This document shows positions 41,431 through 51,058 of a stretch of 64,000 nucleotides of DNA, piece after piece. The translations under genes were made by a program, and so were the position numbers. Location of the stretch: positions 48,473,601-48,537,600 of the forward strand of contig OX457025.1 in NCBI GenBank assembly GCA_949752745.1, in the 5' to 3' direction. The DNA comes from Protula sp. h YS-2021. Lineage: Eukaryota > Annelida > Polychaeta > Sabellida > Serpulidae. The notes under the pieces were generated by a model. The model was not told where the DNA came from. It made no database searches and saw nothing but the letters and a program-made list of their open reading frames with translations. How positions within the stretch are numbered: position 1 is the first letter of the stretch; each line of letters opens with the position of its first letter.

Positions 41431-41738
41431 AGAACTTACATCAGCATTGGGAAGCTGTTGGAAAGACCATTCCAAGAGATCGTTTCATCCGCTCGTTTCT
41501 ACGTGAATGTGAAGATCTACATTTACCGTTAACTTATGACATTGATTCAGCATTTATCAACGCGAATACAATTTGGGCAGTTGAGCTCATGTTAGCTGTA
41601 GCTGCAAGAATCATTTTACATTATGATGATGATGTTCCAAATAATGTATCAGAGCTTGTTCGATTCAACCATGGACGAGTTGAAGTGAATTCAAAACTTT
41701 GCAAGTTGTTTGCTGACTCAGCAAACAGTTGGGTATAA
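41421..41738 (+). pseudogene. Truncated left-end protein A (element 2)
   Basis: Homology to element 1 gene A begins at GCAAGTGAAGAACTTACATC, corresponding to about codon 58 of the longer element 1 frame. The N-terminal part and its TATA promoter are replaced by the Cys-rich gene. An open frame in the right phase continues upstream into the Cys-rich region in a different frame, so a fusion is formally possible but has no sensible ATG. Stop TAA overlaps the next TATA box. Confidence 0.7.
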
Positions 41739-41818
41739 AAGGGAGTGGACTCAGCAGAGTGAAGTCATTTCTCAGCAGACAGTTGGAGGGAGTGGATCAT
41801 CAGTACATTGTAGCAGTC

Positions 41819-42442
41819 ATGGAGAACAAGACAAGCAGCTTTAAAATTAGTGCTAACTTAACCATTACTGTGGAGCATGGAGAATATGGGCCATTTCTAC
41901 GCATCACACGTGGAGAGAGATGGTGTGCTTATTCACCATCTTTGTGGAAGATTGTGTGCCAGAGCTTGAAAAATTTACGCGACATTGGCTTCAAACTATA
42001 CTTAACGCAAACGAAGTGGCTTGAAGTCATTTCATACTTGGATATGCGCTATGTGAGTTTTGTGCGCACGTCACGGTTTGAAGGGAAAGAATACACACAT
42101 CACATCAACGTGAATGATGGTGAATGGGAGACACTGCTTCAGGAGATGGACAACATCAACTCAGCCCTATCGCCATGTGAGGAATGTCATGTCATAACTC
42201 CTATCAAGTTGCAAAAGGATGGTCGGATGAAGGTGTCAAAGCTATCCAAGAAAAGACTGGCTGAAGTTCAGTTGGAGAACATGAATGTGCAAAATCAACT
42301 TGGACTTACCTGCGAGTATTGTGGTGCTTGTGGATATGTGGAAGATTATCATTGCCACTGCCACAAGTATAATTGCAAGTTGTGTGAACCAAACAACTTC
42401 TGCGGCAAGTGTGGAGTACTTAAAGTCTGTGAAGCAAAGTAA
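41819..42442 (+). CDS. Two-lobed PC4/whirly-like plus zinc protein (element 2)
   Basis: 207 residues, 8 fewer than the element 1 copy because of small in-frame gaps (a Ser/Ala-rich stretch after residue 5 and near CEECH). Both lobes and the C-terminal cluster (CEYCGAC, HCHCHKYNCKLC, FCGKCG) are intact, and most changes are conservative. TATAAAAGG at 41734 precedes it by 85 nt. Confidence 0.6.
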   Translation: MENKTSSFKISANLTITVEHGEYGPFLRITRGERWCAYSPSLWKIVCQSLKNLRDIGFKLYLTQTKWLEVISYLDMRYVSFVRTSRFEGKEYTHHINVNDGEWETLLQEMDNINSALSPCEECHVITPIKLQKDGRMKVSKLSKKRLAEVQLENMNVQNQLGLTCEYCGACGYVEDYHCHCHKYNCKLCEPNNFCGKCGVLKVCEAK

Positions 42443-42460
42443 AAGTGACACTGAAACAAG

Positions 42461-42965
42461 ATGGACGCATGTTTTAAAAATGCTTATATTGACTTGATGA
42501 TTGCTAAACTTGCTTGCTGTGGCACTCCAGACTATCAACTTTATCATTTGGATGCTTTTTGGGATGTTGTACATCATAGTCTTGATGTGATTGAACTGCA
42601 TTCAAGATTTCTTGGAGAATGTCATAAAATTGGAATAGAAGAAGATCCTGACTTTGACTTTGATTCTGCGTTCTATTCTGCTCGCACTGATGTTGAAGTA
42701 TATTTCACCGTGGTTGACTATTTAAGAGATTCTTGTGGACTACAAGAAGAAGAGGAAACCGAGCAGCTTTATCAAGTAAGTTATATAAAAACCTTTTTTA
42801 ACATGTTTATGACAACATAGTGAATTGATAACAATGTTTTTCTTACTAGCAAATTTAGTTTTATGTGAGTGGTTTCAACGTAAACAAAGAAAGAACATGA
42901 TAGAAGAGGCAGCAAATATATTAAAAGATATTTTATTACAGGAAGAAACCGACATGTTAGAATAA
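42461..42965 (+). CDS. Small acidic protein B, spliced (element 2)
   Basis: Exon 1 is 42461-42775, the intron 42776-42941 (CAA|GTAAGT ... TTTTATTACAG|GAAG, 166 bp) and exon 2 42942-42965; phase 0, 112 residues. Donor, acceptor and the short second exon are all kept relative to element 1 even though the intron body differs by small indels, which argues for real splicing. Confidence 0.62.
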
Positions 42966-42986
42966 AACAGCAGAAGCAAAGTCAAC

Positions 42987-43424
42987 ATGGAGAATCTTGT
43001 ACTATTCAGCGGTCATAAGGACGTTCTTTCAAACATGTTTCCAACACGACTTGAAAAGTATGGACATGTGTTCAACTCAAGTGAAGCTTTGTATCAATAT
43101 GAGAAAGCAGTGTTTCATCACCGTCAAGATATTGCTTCAGCCATTGTTTCATGTAGAAATGGATATGAAGCAAAACGTATTGCTAAAGTGATAAAGCCAT
43201 GTCCTTTATGGCATACAGTGAAGAGAAGCAAAATGCAAGATGTTTTACAAGTCAAATGGAATCAGTGTGTATTGTTTCGCAACAAGTTAAAAGAATGTAA
43301 AGATAAAACTTTAGTCGAAGCAACGTATGATCATTGGTGGGGAGCTGGTGTGAAACATGTGTCATCTGAATATCCTGGTCAGAATATTATGGGAAAGTTG
43401 TTAGAAATGTTGTGTGAGGGTTAG
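42987..43424 (+). CDS. NADAR-domain protein (element 2)
   Basis: 145 residues with all signatures of the element 1 copy (FNSSEALYQYEKAVFHH, DHWWGAG, GQNIMGKLLEML). Only a few residues differ (for example K2E, Q124H), and the gene is intact while several neighbours are not. Confidence 0.82.
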   Translation: MENLVLFSGHKDVLSNMFPTRLEKYGHVFNSSEALYQYEKAVFHHRQDIASAIVSCRNGYEAKRIAKVIKPCPLWHTVKRSKMQDVLQVKWNQCVLFRNKLKECKDKTLVEATYDHWWGAGVKHVSSEYPGQNIMGKLLEMLCEG

Positions 43425-43482
43425 AGACTTTTTCATTTGCTTGCCAACCGTCATGGTGTGCAGACGTGTGGACATGTAAAAG

Positions 43483-43749
43483 ATGGATGTAGAAACATGT
43501 TTCAAGAACAAGTTTGTGGACTATATGATAAGTGAACTAGCACGTTTTGGAACTGTTGAACAACAACTGGAACATATCAACATCTATTGGGAACTTGCTC
43601 ATTCCATGCTGAACTTATCAAACTTGCGTAAGGATTTCATCAAAGAGTCTGGAGCTGAGGAGTTTGATGTGGAAGCAGTGTATGCTCTATTTGATCCAAA
43701 ACTGTTTGATGAAGTGAGAGAGTGCTGTATGCTGCACTATAATGGCTGA
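43483..43749 (+). CDS. Protein B paralogue, present only in element 2
   Basis: 88 residues. CFKNKFVDYMISELARFGT...HINIYWELAH matches protein B (CFKNAYIDLMIAKLACCGT...LDAFWDVVH) along most of its length, so it arose by duplication. Its stop overlaps the start of protein C by 8 nt. In element 1 the place is taken by a 46 bp tandem repeat. Confidence 0.6.
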   Translation: MDVETCFKNKFVDYMISELARFGTVEQQLEHINIYWELAHSMLNLSNLRKDFIKESGAEEFDVEAVYALFDPKLFDEVRECCMLHYNG

Positions 43750-44074
43750 CAAGACACTGAGACAATATATTGTGCAAAAAGCTTATTGTGAAGAAATGTT
43801 ATCAGCTGTAAAAAAGTTTGCATATTTAGTCTGTCCTGCTTGTCAACATGAAGAGTGTCAAGAACATACTTGTCATTTTGCATCTGTTTATACATATTGG
43901 AATGAAGCTAAATATTACATGCATTTAGATAAAGTGTTAGAGAATGCAAATCAACGTTGTGAGAAATATGGTGTAGATGCTATTACATTGGATGAACTCA
44001 GTCATTGGTTAGTGTTCATTGAAGACCAATGTTCTCCAGTTATTCATACCATTGTATCTATACTTGATTTGTAA
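43742..44074 (+). CDS. Small Cys/His protein C (element 2)
   Basis: 110 residues with CPACQHEECQEHTCHFAS; the last Cys of the element 1 cluster is Ser here, so it is probably not a ligand. Otherwise it is nearly identical, and intact. Confidence 0.65.
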   Translation: MADKTLRQYIVQKAYCEEMLSAVKKFAYLVCPACQHEECQEHTCHFASVYTYWNEAKYYMHLDKVLENANQRCEKYGVDAITLDELSHWLVFIEDQCSPVIHTIVSILDL

Positions 44075-44167
44075 AAAACTTGTTAGTTAAATGCATGTTA
44101 GTTAAGTGGTGTTGGTTGAGTTATAAAATAAAAGCTGTTCTGTTCAGACGTGTTTTTTCCATTCATC

Positions 44168-45268
44168 ATGTCGACGTGGAAAGACTACTTGACTGATATT
44201 TACTTCAAACCTGGACAGCCTGGAGCATTTGCTGGTCCTTACAAACTGTATCACATCTTAAGAAAACATGATCAACCAGTCACACAGCCACAAGTGAAGA
44301 AATGGCTGCAGGATCAAGATGCTTTCAGTTTACTACAACCTGTCAAATACAGGTTCAAAAGACAACGTGTGATTACACGTGGTATTGATGACATGTGGGA
44401 TATTGATTTGGCTGATATGGGAAACATAGCTCCCTATAATGATGACATACGCTTTTTACTCATTGTCATTGATGTGTTTTCCAAATATGTCTGGGTACAG
44501 CCAATACCTAATAAATCACATACCAGCGTCATACAAGCTTTCCAAAAGATTTTTCATGACACACGACGAAGACCGCGAACTCTAAGGTCTGATAAAGGAA
44601 CAGAATTTAAAAACAGATGGGTTAAAGCATTTTTGAAGAAAGAAGGAATTCATGCTTATACCACAAAGAATGAAACCAAAGCCAACTTTGCTGAAAGAGT
44701 CATTCGTACTCTAAAGGGAATGATGTATCGGTATTTTCTACATAATCAAACTTACCGTTACTTAGACATTCTTCCAGACTTGGTGTACAATTACAACCAT
44801 AGACCTCATGGTTCTCTTCCTAATAAATATGCTCCAGCCGAGATTCGTAAAGACAACGAATCAAAAGTGTGGAAGTATATGTATGTCGACAAACTGAAAT
44901 TGAAACCGAAGAAGAAGAAGTACAAATTTAACATTGGCGATCATGTTCGCATTTCCCACATTAAATACGTGTTTCAACGCGATTATCACATCAAATGGAC
45001 GCAAGAAGTCTTCATTGTCACACATCGTTGTAAGAAGCAAGGAATACATTTATATCGTGTGAAAGACTTTTTAGACGAAGATATTGATGGCCATTTCTAT
45101 GAAGAAGAACTGCAGAAAGTGACCAAAGATATTGAATCTATTTATAGAATTGAAAAAGTCTTGAAAACACGTAAAAGACGAGGAGGTGTGAAAGAATTAT
45201 TTGTCAAGTGGTTAGGTTGGCCAAACAAGTTTAACAGTTGGGTGAAAGAAACAGACATTCAACAATGA
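44168..45268 (+). CDS. int: Retroviral-type integrase with chromodomain (element 2)
   Basis: 366 residues from ATG 44168, 46 nt after TATAAAAT. Catalytic triad: D80 (WDIDLADMG), D142 (LRSDKGTEF) and E176 (NFAERVIRTLK). The D-E spacing is 33 residues by my count, near the D35E norm. A C-terminal chromodomain (ELFVKWLGWPNKFNSWVKE) may target chromatin. It is intact, and could supply integrase for element 1, whose copy has two stops. The stop overlaps the ATPase start (ATGA). Confidence 0.95.
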   Translation: MSTWKDYLTDIYFKPGQPGAFAGPYKLYHILRKHDQPVTQPQVKKWLQDQDAFSLLQPVKYRFKRQRVITRGIDDMWDIDLADMGNIAPYNDDIRFLLIVIDVFSKYVWVQPIPNKSHTSVIQAFQKIFHDTRRRPRTLRSDKGTEFKNRWVKAFLKKEGIHAYTTKNETKANFAERVIRTLKGMMYRYFLHNQTYRYLDILPDLVYNYNHRPHGSLPNKYAPAEIRKDNESKVWKYMYVDKLKLKPKKKKYKFNIGDHVRISHIKYVFQRDYHIKWTQEVFIVTHRCKKQGIHLYRVKDFLDEDIDGHFYEEELQKVTKDIESIYRIEKVLKTRKRRGGVKELFVKWLGWPNKFNSWVKETDIQQ

Positions 45269-45924
45269 AGCATCCATTTACATATTTAGTCTCTGGACCT
45301 ACAGGCAGTGGCAAAACGTCTCTGGTGAAGGAAATTCTAGAACAAAAGTTGATTCAACCCTCTCCAAAAAGCATTTTATGGCTTTATGCAGCAGATCAGC
45401 CTTTGTACAAGGGAATGAAAGGCGTGGAATTTTACCAAGGCATTCCAGATGACATTGAAGAGCGTTTTAACCCGAAGAAACCAAACTTACTTATCATTGA
45501 TGACTTAATGACGAAATGTCATAGTGATGAGCGTATGACACGTCTCTTTAGTGTTGGCAGCAGTCATCAAAATCTAAGCATTATCTTTACTGTGCATAAT
45601 TTATTCCATCATGGGAAAGAGATGCGAAATATTAGTTTGAATACACATTATATCATTCTGTTTAAAAATCCTAGAGACAGTCAACAAATTAGTACATTGG
45701 CGCGGCAAATGTATCCTAGAAGATCTCAATTTCTCATAGAAGCCTATCAAGATGCTACCAGCAAACCTCATGGTTATTTATATATTGATTTAAAACCAAA
45801 GACAAATGATCAACTACGTATTCGTACAGGCATTTTACCAAAAGATACACATTATGTATATATTGATAAAGCAGTGTATGAACAAGAACCAACTCATTTG
45901 ACCATTCGCAGTCAAGATGTCTAA
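45265..45924 (+). CDS. atp: Packaging ATPase (element 2)
   Basis: 219 residues; GPTGSGKT and LLIIDD are intact. It differs from element 1 mainly by loss of one residue near MYPRRS. Same ATGA junction with integrase and 8 nt overlap with the next gene. Confidence 0.93.
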   Translation: MKHPFTYLVSGPTGSGKTSLVKEILEQKLIQPSPKSILWLYAADQPLYKGMKGVEFYQGIPDDIEERFNPKKPNLLIIDDLMTKCHSDERMTRLFSVGSSHQNLSIIFTVHNLFHHGKEMRNISLNTHYIILFKNPRDSQQISTLARQMYPRRSQFLIEAYQDATSKPHGYLYIDLKPKTNDQLRIRTGILPKDTHYVYIDKAVYEQEPTHLTIRSQDV

Positions 45925-46243
45925 ACGTATTCGAGCGAACCAGCCGTTTCTTCATTTGCTTGCACGCAGTGGGCCTAAACGACGTAAATCCTTGCTACAG
46001 CAAGCTACAAAGGAGGAATTAACAAGCTTGTTTGAAATTTGTTTGAATATATTGCAAGGACATTTACCCTTAAGCTCAAAACGGTTTAAGGAATTTAAAC
46101 GTGAACGTCATACGCTTCGTACTCTAGCAGATAAGAAGATATCACTTCGACGAAAAAAGAAGTTGATTAATCAGAAAGGAGGATTCATTGGAGCTATTGC
46201 TAGATTGGCATTACCTTTGTTAGCCAAACTGCTGCTAAAATGA
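45917..46243 (+). CDS. Small basic virion-core-like protein (element 2)
   Basis: 108 residues, almost identical to the element 1 copy, with the GGF site (INQKGGFIGAIARLALP). ATGA overlap with the next frame. Confidence 0.65.
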   Translation: MSKRIRANQPFLHLLARSGPKRRKSLLQQATKEELTSLFEICLNILQGHLPLSSKRFKEFKRERHTLRTLADKKISLRRKKKLINQKGGFIGAIARLALPLLAKLLLK

Positions 46244-46436
46244 AACATACGATGAAAATGGTCCTCATTCCTGAATATGAATATAAAATGTTGCTAGAAA
46301 AGAAGGGAAAAGATGGTGAAATCAAAACGAAAGTGAATACACTTTTACGTGGGAAACGAACACGTGAAAAGGCTATAGAAATATCTCAACTTCTTGGTCG
46401 TCATTTACGAACAAGTCAGTCTAGGCAGCAAAAGCC

Positions 46437-46469
<33 letters not shown>

Positions 46470-46835
46470 CCTGAAAAGCCAGAAAAGTTATTTTTAAGTC
46501 ATTTTCAACCTATCTATCATGGAAAAGTAACACAACTTTTAGCAGAACTGAAGAAACATGGTACGACATGGTCAGACAAGAATGAACTTGTGTTGAAAAC
46601 GGGCGGTATTGGAGCAAATTCCAACATGGTTGATTTGATGAAAGAAGCATTGGTGGCGACAAGAAGAAAAGAACGAGCCATACCACCATATGGCTGGCAT
46701 CCATTTATCCAGGAAATTGTTGATGCTAATATTCCAAAAACAATGTTTAGTAAAAAGACCACTCGTGACGACATTACAACAGAAATGAAACAACGTCAAC
46801 AAAGACGGTTTCCTGAAGGATGGGAAAATTTTTAA
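46240..46835 (+). pseudogene. Conserved structural-block protein, frameshifted at microsatellite (element 2)
   Basis: Up to codon 66 it matches element 1. There, CCC has become CC and the TCA repeat is expanded, so the frame reads poly-His and stops at 46495-46497. The remaining two thirds (YGWHPFIQEIVDANIPKTMF) lies in another frame to 46835. The break is a slippage-type lesion. Confidence 0.88.
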
Positions 46836-47020
46836 CATGGCTGAAAGAGCTATGTTGTTGTCAAGACACACCTATTCCTGTAAAAATAAGATGTACAAGT
46901 GCTTGTTGTGAAGGAGAAGTCATAGATCATCATGATGTGAAAGACCATTTGCATACTTGGTCGAATGGCGCGCGCTATCGTGAAGTATATAGGCAACGTC
47001 AACGCACCTATACCATTTAG
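46820..47020 (+). CDS. MG-start, Cys-cluster mini protein (element 2)
   Basis: 66 residues. The start MGKFLTWLKELCCCQ has Gly2 followed by an amphipathic helix and three cysteines, a layout compatible with N-myristoylation and palmitoylation. A second CC pair (TSACCEG) and a polar tail (REVYRQRQRTYTI) follow. It overlaps the end of the structural gene by 16 nt and ends 8 nt before penton. I infer a membrane-associated virion or egress factor. Broken in element 1. Confidence 0.5.
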   Translation: MGKFLTWLKELCCCQDTPIPVKIRCTSACCEGEVIDHHDVKDHLHTWSNGARYREVYRQRQRTYTI

Positions 47021-47028
47021 TTCCCATC

Positions 47029-47790
47029 ATGGAGTCAACAAGCTTTTACATTACTTTGCCTAGCAATGCGAGTATGAACTATTATCCCAACAACAAGGCT
47101 TCGAATTATCAAATTCGTATGCCTCGAACTATTTATCTGAATGGAAAATATGAAGTGGCTTTAGCTGAAATTCAATATCCACATACATGGACAACGATGA
47201 GACATGACATGGACTATTCTATTCAGTATCGACAACAACCATAGACAGAGACACTTGAGACTATTAATATTCCTTATGGCTACTATAGATCCATACAAGA
47301 AATATGTCAGGCAGTGAATGAAGAAGCAACTAATTCTATGAAAGATGAACTTAAAGAAGCTATTCGGATAAAGTATGATAAAATTAGACGACGTGTTTTT
47401 CTATTTCTAAATTATGGTTTTGAAGTGTCATTCTCCGCTGGATTGGCTGAGATTTTAGGATTTATCCCAGATCAATGGTATACTGAAACATGTACAGCTG
47501 AACATAAAGCGGATGTGAAACAGGGATTTTATACACTTTATGTGTATTGTAGCATTTGTGAACCACAAGTTGTTGGTGATTATTATGTCCCTTTGCTACG
47601 TTCTGTTGGCATACAAGGTCATGATGGCGACATTGTTAGGAAAACGTACGGCGAACCACATTATGTTCCTGTAAACACATCCAAATTTGACATGATAGAA
47701 ATGAATATTAAGGACGACACAGGTTATAATGTTCCATTTCAAACTGGAAAGGTGATCTGTAAACTTCATTTTCGACCAAAAGCAATATGA
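47029..47790 (+). pseudogene. Minor capsid (penton-like) protein with in-frame stop (element 2)
   Basis: Codons 1-71 match the intact element 1 gene; TAG at 47242-47244 interrupts it, and the same frame continues to 47790. The short variable patch around the stop (DTETLETINIPYG-like region) differs strongly from element 1, so the stop sits in a tolerant loop. Confidence 0.88.
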
Positions 47791-48128
47791 AAGCTTATAC
47801 ACACGATCCGTCTGCATATCGCAACCATTTTCTTCGTCAAGTGGGCGGGGAATTACCAGGATTCAAAGGAGCGCGAATCCAATATGGCGATGGTATTGGT
47901 TCAATACTGGGATCATTGGCTCGCAAAGCTATTCCACTACTTCAGGCTGGGGCTAAGATCGTTGCGCCACATCTTAAGAAGGCTGCAAAGAATGTCGCGA
48001 AAGATGTGACGGGCCGAGTAGCAGAACGTGTGTTTGGTGAACAAAAGCGCGTGCAACCGACGAAACGTGCCAGAAGACGAAAAACAGCCAGACGGATAAC
48101 ATCAAAATATCGCAAAGATATTTTTTAA
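47787..48128 (+). CDS. pVI/pX-like basic virion protein (element 2)
   Basis: 113 residues, two or three substitutions from the element 1 copy; the N-terminal GG sites and basic tail are unchanged. ATGA overlap with penton. Confidence 0.65.
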   Translation: MKAYTHDPSAYRNHFLRQVGGELPGFKGARIQYGDGIGSILGSLARKAIPLLQAGAKIVAPHLKKAAKNVAKDVTGRVAERVFGEQKRVQPTKRARRRKTARRITSKYRKDIF

Positions 48129-48132
48129 AATC

Positions 48133-49506
48133 ATGTCTCTCATTCATAATCATTCGTGTGAATGTAGTCTTTCTCCATTGGAATGGTTTCACGTACCACC
48201 GACGCAAACTGCTGTAGAGAAAAGTTATAATGTCGACTATCAACCACTTACAAGTATTAGAGAAGGCGCTCCAATAGAATTCTACATTCCTGCGAGTACA
48301 GAAGAATATCTGGATTTAAAGAACAGCAAACTTCATATTGTATGTCGCATTCTAAAGGCCGATGGAACAGCTTGTGGCACAGATGATAATGTCTCTTGCA
48401 TCAATGATGTGTTTAATGGGTCATGGTCTAATATTGAACTGTTTCTGAATGATCGTTTGGTTTCGCATAGCAACAATACTCATGGTTATACCAGCATTAT
48501 CTCTCATCTCATCCATGATTCGGAAGAAAGTCTGCATTCTGAGCGCTCTATGCGTCTCATGTACAAGGATACTGCTGGGTCAATGAATAGTCATGAGGTG
48601 AAAAGACCTAATCATGAACGATATGTATCCGGGTTTCATGTCAATGCCGACGGCGGTGACTTGGCTGAGCAAGGCAATAATGGCTTACATCATCGTTATT
48701 TGCATACACGTCTTAGCCGTGATGTTATGCTCACAGGTGGTTTAAGGATAGATTTGTTTGAGCAGGATCGTTATCTTCCGAATGGCATCAGTTTGAAATT
48801 GCGTTTCCATAGACAAAAAGATGACTATGTATTGATGGCTGCCGATAATACCTATAAGGTAGAAGTGAAAGAGGCATTTTTAACCATTCGCAAAGTGAGG
48901 GTGAGTGCAGGTATTCAGTTAGGACATACAGATGCATTGATGAAAAGTCCTGCCAAGATCATCATCACTAGAAAAGAATGTAAAGTCTTAGCTATTCCAG
49001 CAGGATTTCAGTCTTTTGTGAAAGATAACATCTTTGTGGGTCAATTACCAAATCATATTGTCATTGGTCTGGTTCATAATGAAGCTTTTGGTGGATCAGT
49101 ATTGAGGAATCCATATGATTTCAAACATTTTGATCTGGACTATATGCAACTGTACACGGATGGTGAACCAGTTCTATCCAAACCTCTCAAGCTTGACATT
49201 ACACAGAGCAAATACCTGGACGCTTTTGAAACGCTTTACAAATCGTTTGATCGATTGAATGGTGAGAAAAGTTCCATTATAAAACGGGAAGATTGGCCTA
49301 GAGGTTATGCTTTATTTTCGTTTGACTTAACACCGGATTATGATGGTGATGATCATTTCCCCCTGATCAAGCATGGGAATTTGCGGCTAGAAATGAACTT
49401 TGCTACGGCTTTGCAACATACCATCAATGTCATTGTCTATGCTGAATTTGACAACATTATTGAAATAAGTGCAAATCGCAGCATCCAATTCGACTACCAG
49501 TCATGA
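48133..49506 (+). CDS. mcp: Major capsid protein, intact (element 2)
   Basis: 457 residues. It begins MSLIHNHSCECSLSPLEWF, and the conserved strand PIEFYIPASTEEYLDL is followed by a long beta-rich protein consistent with the double jelly-roll capsid fold of Polintons. It ends ANRSIQFDYQS and overlaps the protease as ATGA. It includes the 152 bp missing from element 1, which contains SKPLKLDITQSKYLDAFETL. Expected role: pseudo-hexameric capsomer. Confidence 0.85.
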   Translation: MSLIHNHSCECSLSPLEWFHVPPTQTAVEKSYNVDYQPLTSIREGAPIEFYIPASTEEYLDLKNSKLHIVCRILKADGTACGTDDNVSCINDVFNGSWSNIELFLNDRLVSHSNNTHGYTSIISHLIHDSEESLHSERSMRLMYKDTAGSMNSHEVKRPNHERYVSGFHVNADGGDLAEQGNNGLHHRYLHTRLSRDVMLTGGLRIDLFEQDRYLPNGISLKLRFHRQKDDYVLMAADNTYKVEVKEAFLTIRKVRVSAGIQLGHTDALMKSPAKIIITRKECKVLAIPAGFQSFVKDNIFVGQLPNHIVIGLVHNEAFGGSVLRNPYDFKHFDLDYMQLYTDGEPVLSKPLKLDITQSKYLDAFETLYKSFDRLNGEKSSIIKREDWPRGYALFSFDLTPDYDGDDHFPLIKHGNLRLEMNFATALQHTINVIVYAEFDNIIEISANRSIQFDYQS

Positions 49507-49940
49507 ACACGAAGCAGATTGATGCCATACTGAGTCATGATGTCATGACCAAAGACTTGTTTCAAGGCGTGTTTGCCATGGACCAGTTACCGTCTTTACA
49601 ACGCGGCGCCTATGTGATCAACACAGATGATCAAGATGAACCAGGAGAACATTGGGTGGCAGTGTATTATGACAAAGACCCTGTAGAATATTTTGACTCT
49701 TATGGGCTGTTACCTCTCGATGATCGTTTAGATATGTTTATAAGAAATGACTATATGTATAATTCAATATCATTACAAACGCCAATATCATCATCATGTG
49801 GTTTTTATTGTGTATATTATATAATACATAGAGCTCGAGGTCAGAGTATGTTTGATATTGTGAATATATTAAAAAGAAAGGACGGTGATTTTATTGTAAA
49901 GGATTTTGTATATAGACATTATAAACCATTGTTTTATTAA
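49503..49940 (+). CDS. pro: Adenain-like cysteine protease (element 2)
   Basis: 145 residues; His50, Asp65, Gln92 and Cys99 are present (GEHWVAVYY, EYFDSYG, SSSCGFYC). It differs from element 1 at a few surface positions only. Confidence 0.93.
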   Translation: MNTKQIDAILSHDVMTKDLFQGVFAMDQLPSLQRGAYVINTDDQDEPGEHWVAVYYDKDPVEYFDSYGLLPLDDRLDMFIRNDYMYNSISLQTPISSSCGFYCVYYIIHRARGQSMFDIVNILKRKDGDFIVKDFVYRHYKPLFY

Positions 49941-50048
49941 TGTTGTTGTTGTTATGTTAGTTAAGTTGTAGTTAAGTTGTTGTTGTTATATTAGTTAAGT
50001 TGTAGTTAAGTTGTTGTTGTTATATTAGTTAAGTTGTTGTTGTTGTTA

Positions 50049-50086
50049 AATAAAACAAACCAAGTTTTCAAACTGTCTTGTTTATT
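50049..50086. terminator. Back-to-back poly(A) signals, element 2
   Basis: AATAAA at 50049-50054 (plus) and at 50081-50086 (minus) in the same context as element 1. They are preceded by an expanded GTTGTTGTTATATTAGTTAA repeat (49941-50045). Confidence 0.6.
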
Positions 50087-50097
50087 GTGTTGTACAT

Positions 50098-50390
50098 ACG
50101 TTTATTTACAAATTCTTAACTACAAACACTATTTACAAATTCTTAACTACAAACACTATTTACAAACTTTTATTTACAAAGTCTATTTACACTATTTACA
50201 AATTCTTAACTACAAACTTTTATTTACAAATTCTATTTACAAAGTTTACCAACACTATTTACAAAGTCTATTTACAAAGTCTATTTACACTATTTACAAA
50301 TTCTATATACACTATTTACAAAGTTTACAAACACTATTTACAAACTCTTAATTAACAAAGTCTATTTACACTATTTACAAACTTTTTATT
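50098..50390. repeat. TTTACAAA-type tandem repeat, element 2
   Basis: Units such as ACTATTTACAAATTCTTAAC and AAAGTCTATTTACA are repeated in scrambled order. It is longer than in element 1 (about 290 versus 220 bp). Open frames across it are artefacts. Confidence 0.8.
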
Positions 50391-50760
50391 TACAAACACA
50401 TTCATTTTTCAATACATTCATCAATGAATACCATTCATTAGAATCTAAATTGATATAGGTATCATAGACATTACATCCATGTTTGTAAATGCTATGAAAG
50501 CTCAAATAACACACATCACCAAACTTTATCACTTTAACAGTTTCATGTTCAGACAGTTTCAGTTCATATCCTTCTTCTAAGTCAATGTCCATCACACGCA
50601 TAGGTTGTGTCAGCTCAATGGATTTGGTACCCCGCTTGAGTTGTATTCCTCCCTCTTTGAATTCAAGCGTCAGGTTCTTTCCAATCCAATGCTTGTAACA
50701 GAGCGTACCATTCCACTGTGTTGAGGGTGATGTAGTCGTAGCATTCTGTAAGCTCGTCAT
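50386..50760 (-). CDS. PC4-like paralogue 4 (element 2)
   Basis: 124 residues from ATG 50760. The lobes and INLDSNEWYSLMNVLK ending are as in element 1, with four extra C-terminal residues. The 98 nt overlap with paralogue 3 is preserved exactly. Confidence 0.55.
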   Translation of the reverse strand: MTSLQNATTTSPSTQWNGTLCYKHWIGKNLTLEFKEGGIQLKRGTKSIELTQPMRVMDIDLEEGYELKLSEHETVKVIKFGDVCYLSFHSIYKHGCNVYDTYINLDSNEWYSLMNVLKNECVCK

Positions 50761-51004
50761 ATTGACGAAATTGTACAAACACGTCTAAGCAGTTCTCAGT
50801 CACACGCACTTCTAATTCATTTGAGACTCTCAGGAGAAAGCCAGGTATCCTGAACTTGTCTAGGTGATCCTTCAACACGGATTGGTCATCAAGTGATAGG
50901 ACGAGATACTGTCCAAAATGTCTTAGCACAATGTCATCATATTCGTTTCTCAGATATGAGAATCCATACGTAATTGGTTTATATTCCGATAAAAAGTCTT
51001 CCAT
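50663..51004 (-). CDS. PC4-like paralogue 3 (element 2)
   Basis: 113 residues from the MEDF start; closing helix TVEWYALLQALD. Substitutions relative to element 1 are scattered and the frame is intact. Confidence 0.55.
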   Translation of the reverse strand: MEDFLSEYKPITYGFSYLRNEYDDIVLRHFGQYLVLSLDDQSVLKDHLDKFRIPGFLLRVSNELEVRVTENCLDVFVQFRQYDELTECYDYITLNTVEWYALLQALDWKEPDA

Positions 51005-51058
51005 CTCGTTCAACAGTCAGATGAACTATGAGCTGTTTCCTTGTCTGCAAAGACGTTT

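Noticed and set aside
41298..41738. A genuine Cys-rich/gene A fusion protein in element 2
   Set aside because: The upstream part of that frame is out of phase with the Cys-rich protein and lacks a plausible ATG; it is better explained as a truncated gene A at a recombination junction.
46240..46497. Poly-His protein in element 2
   Set aside because: The His run is an out-of-frame reading of the TCA microsatellite; element 1 shows Ser in the original frame.
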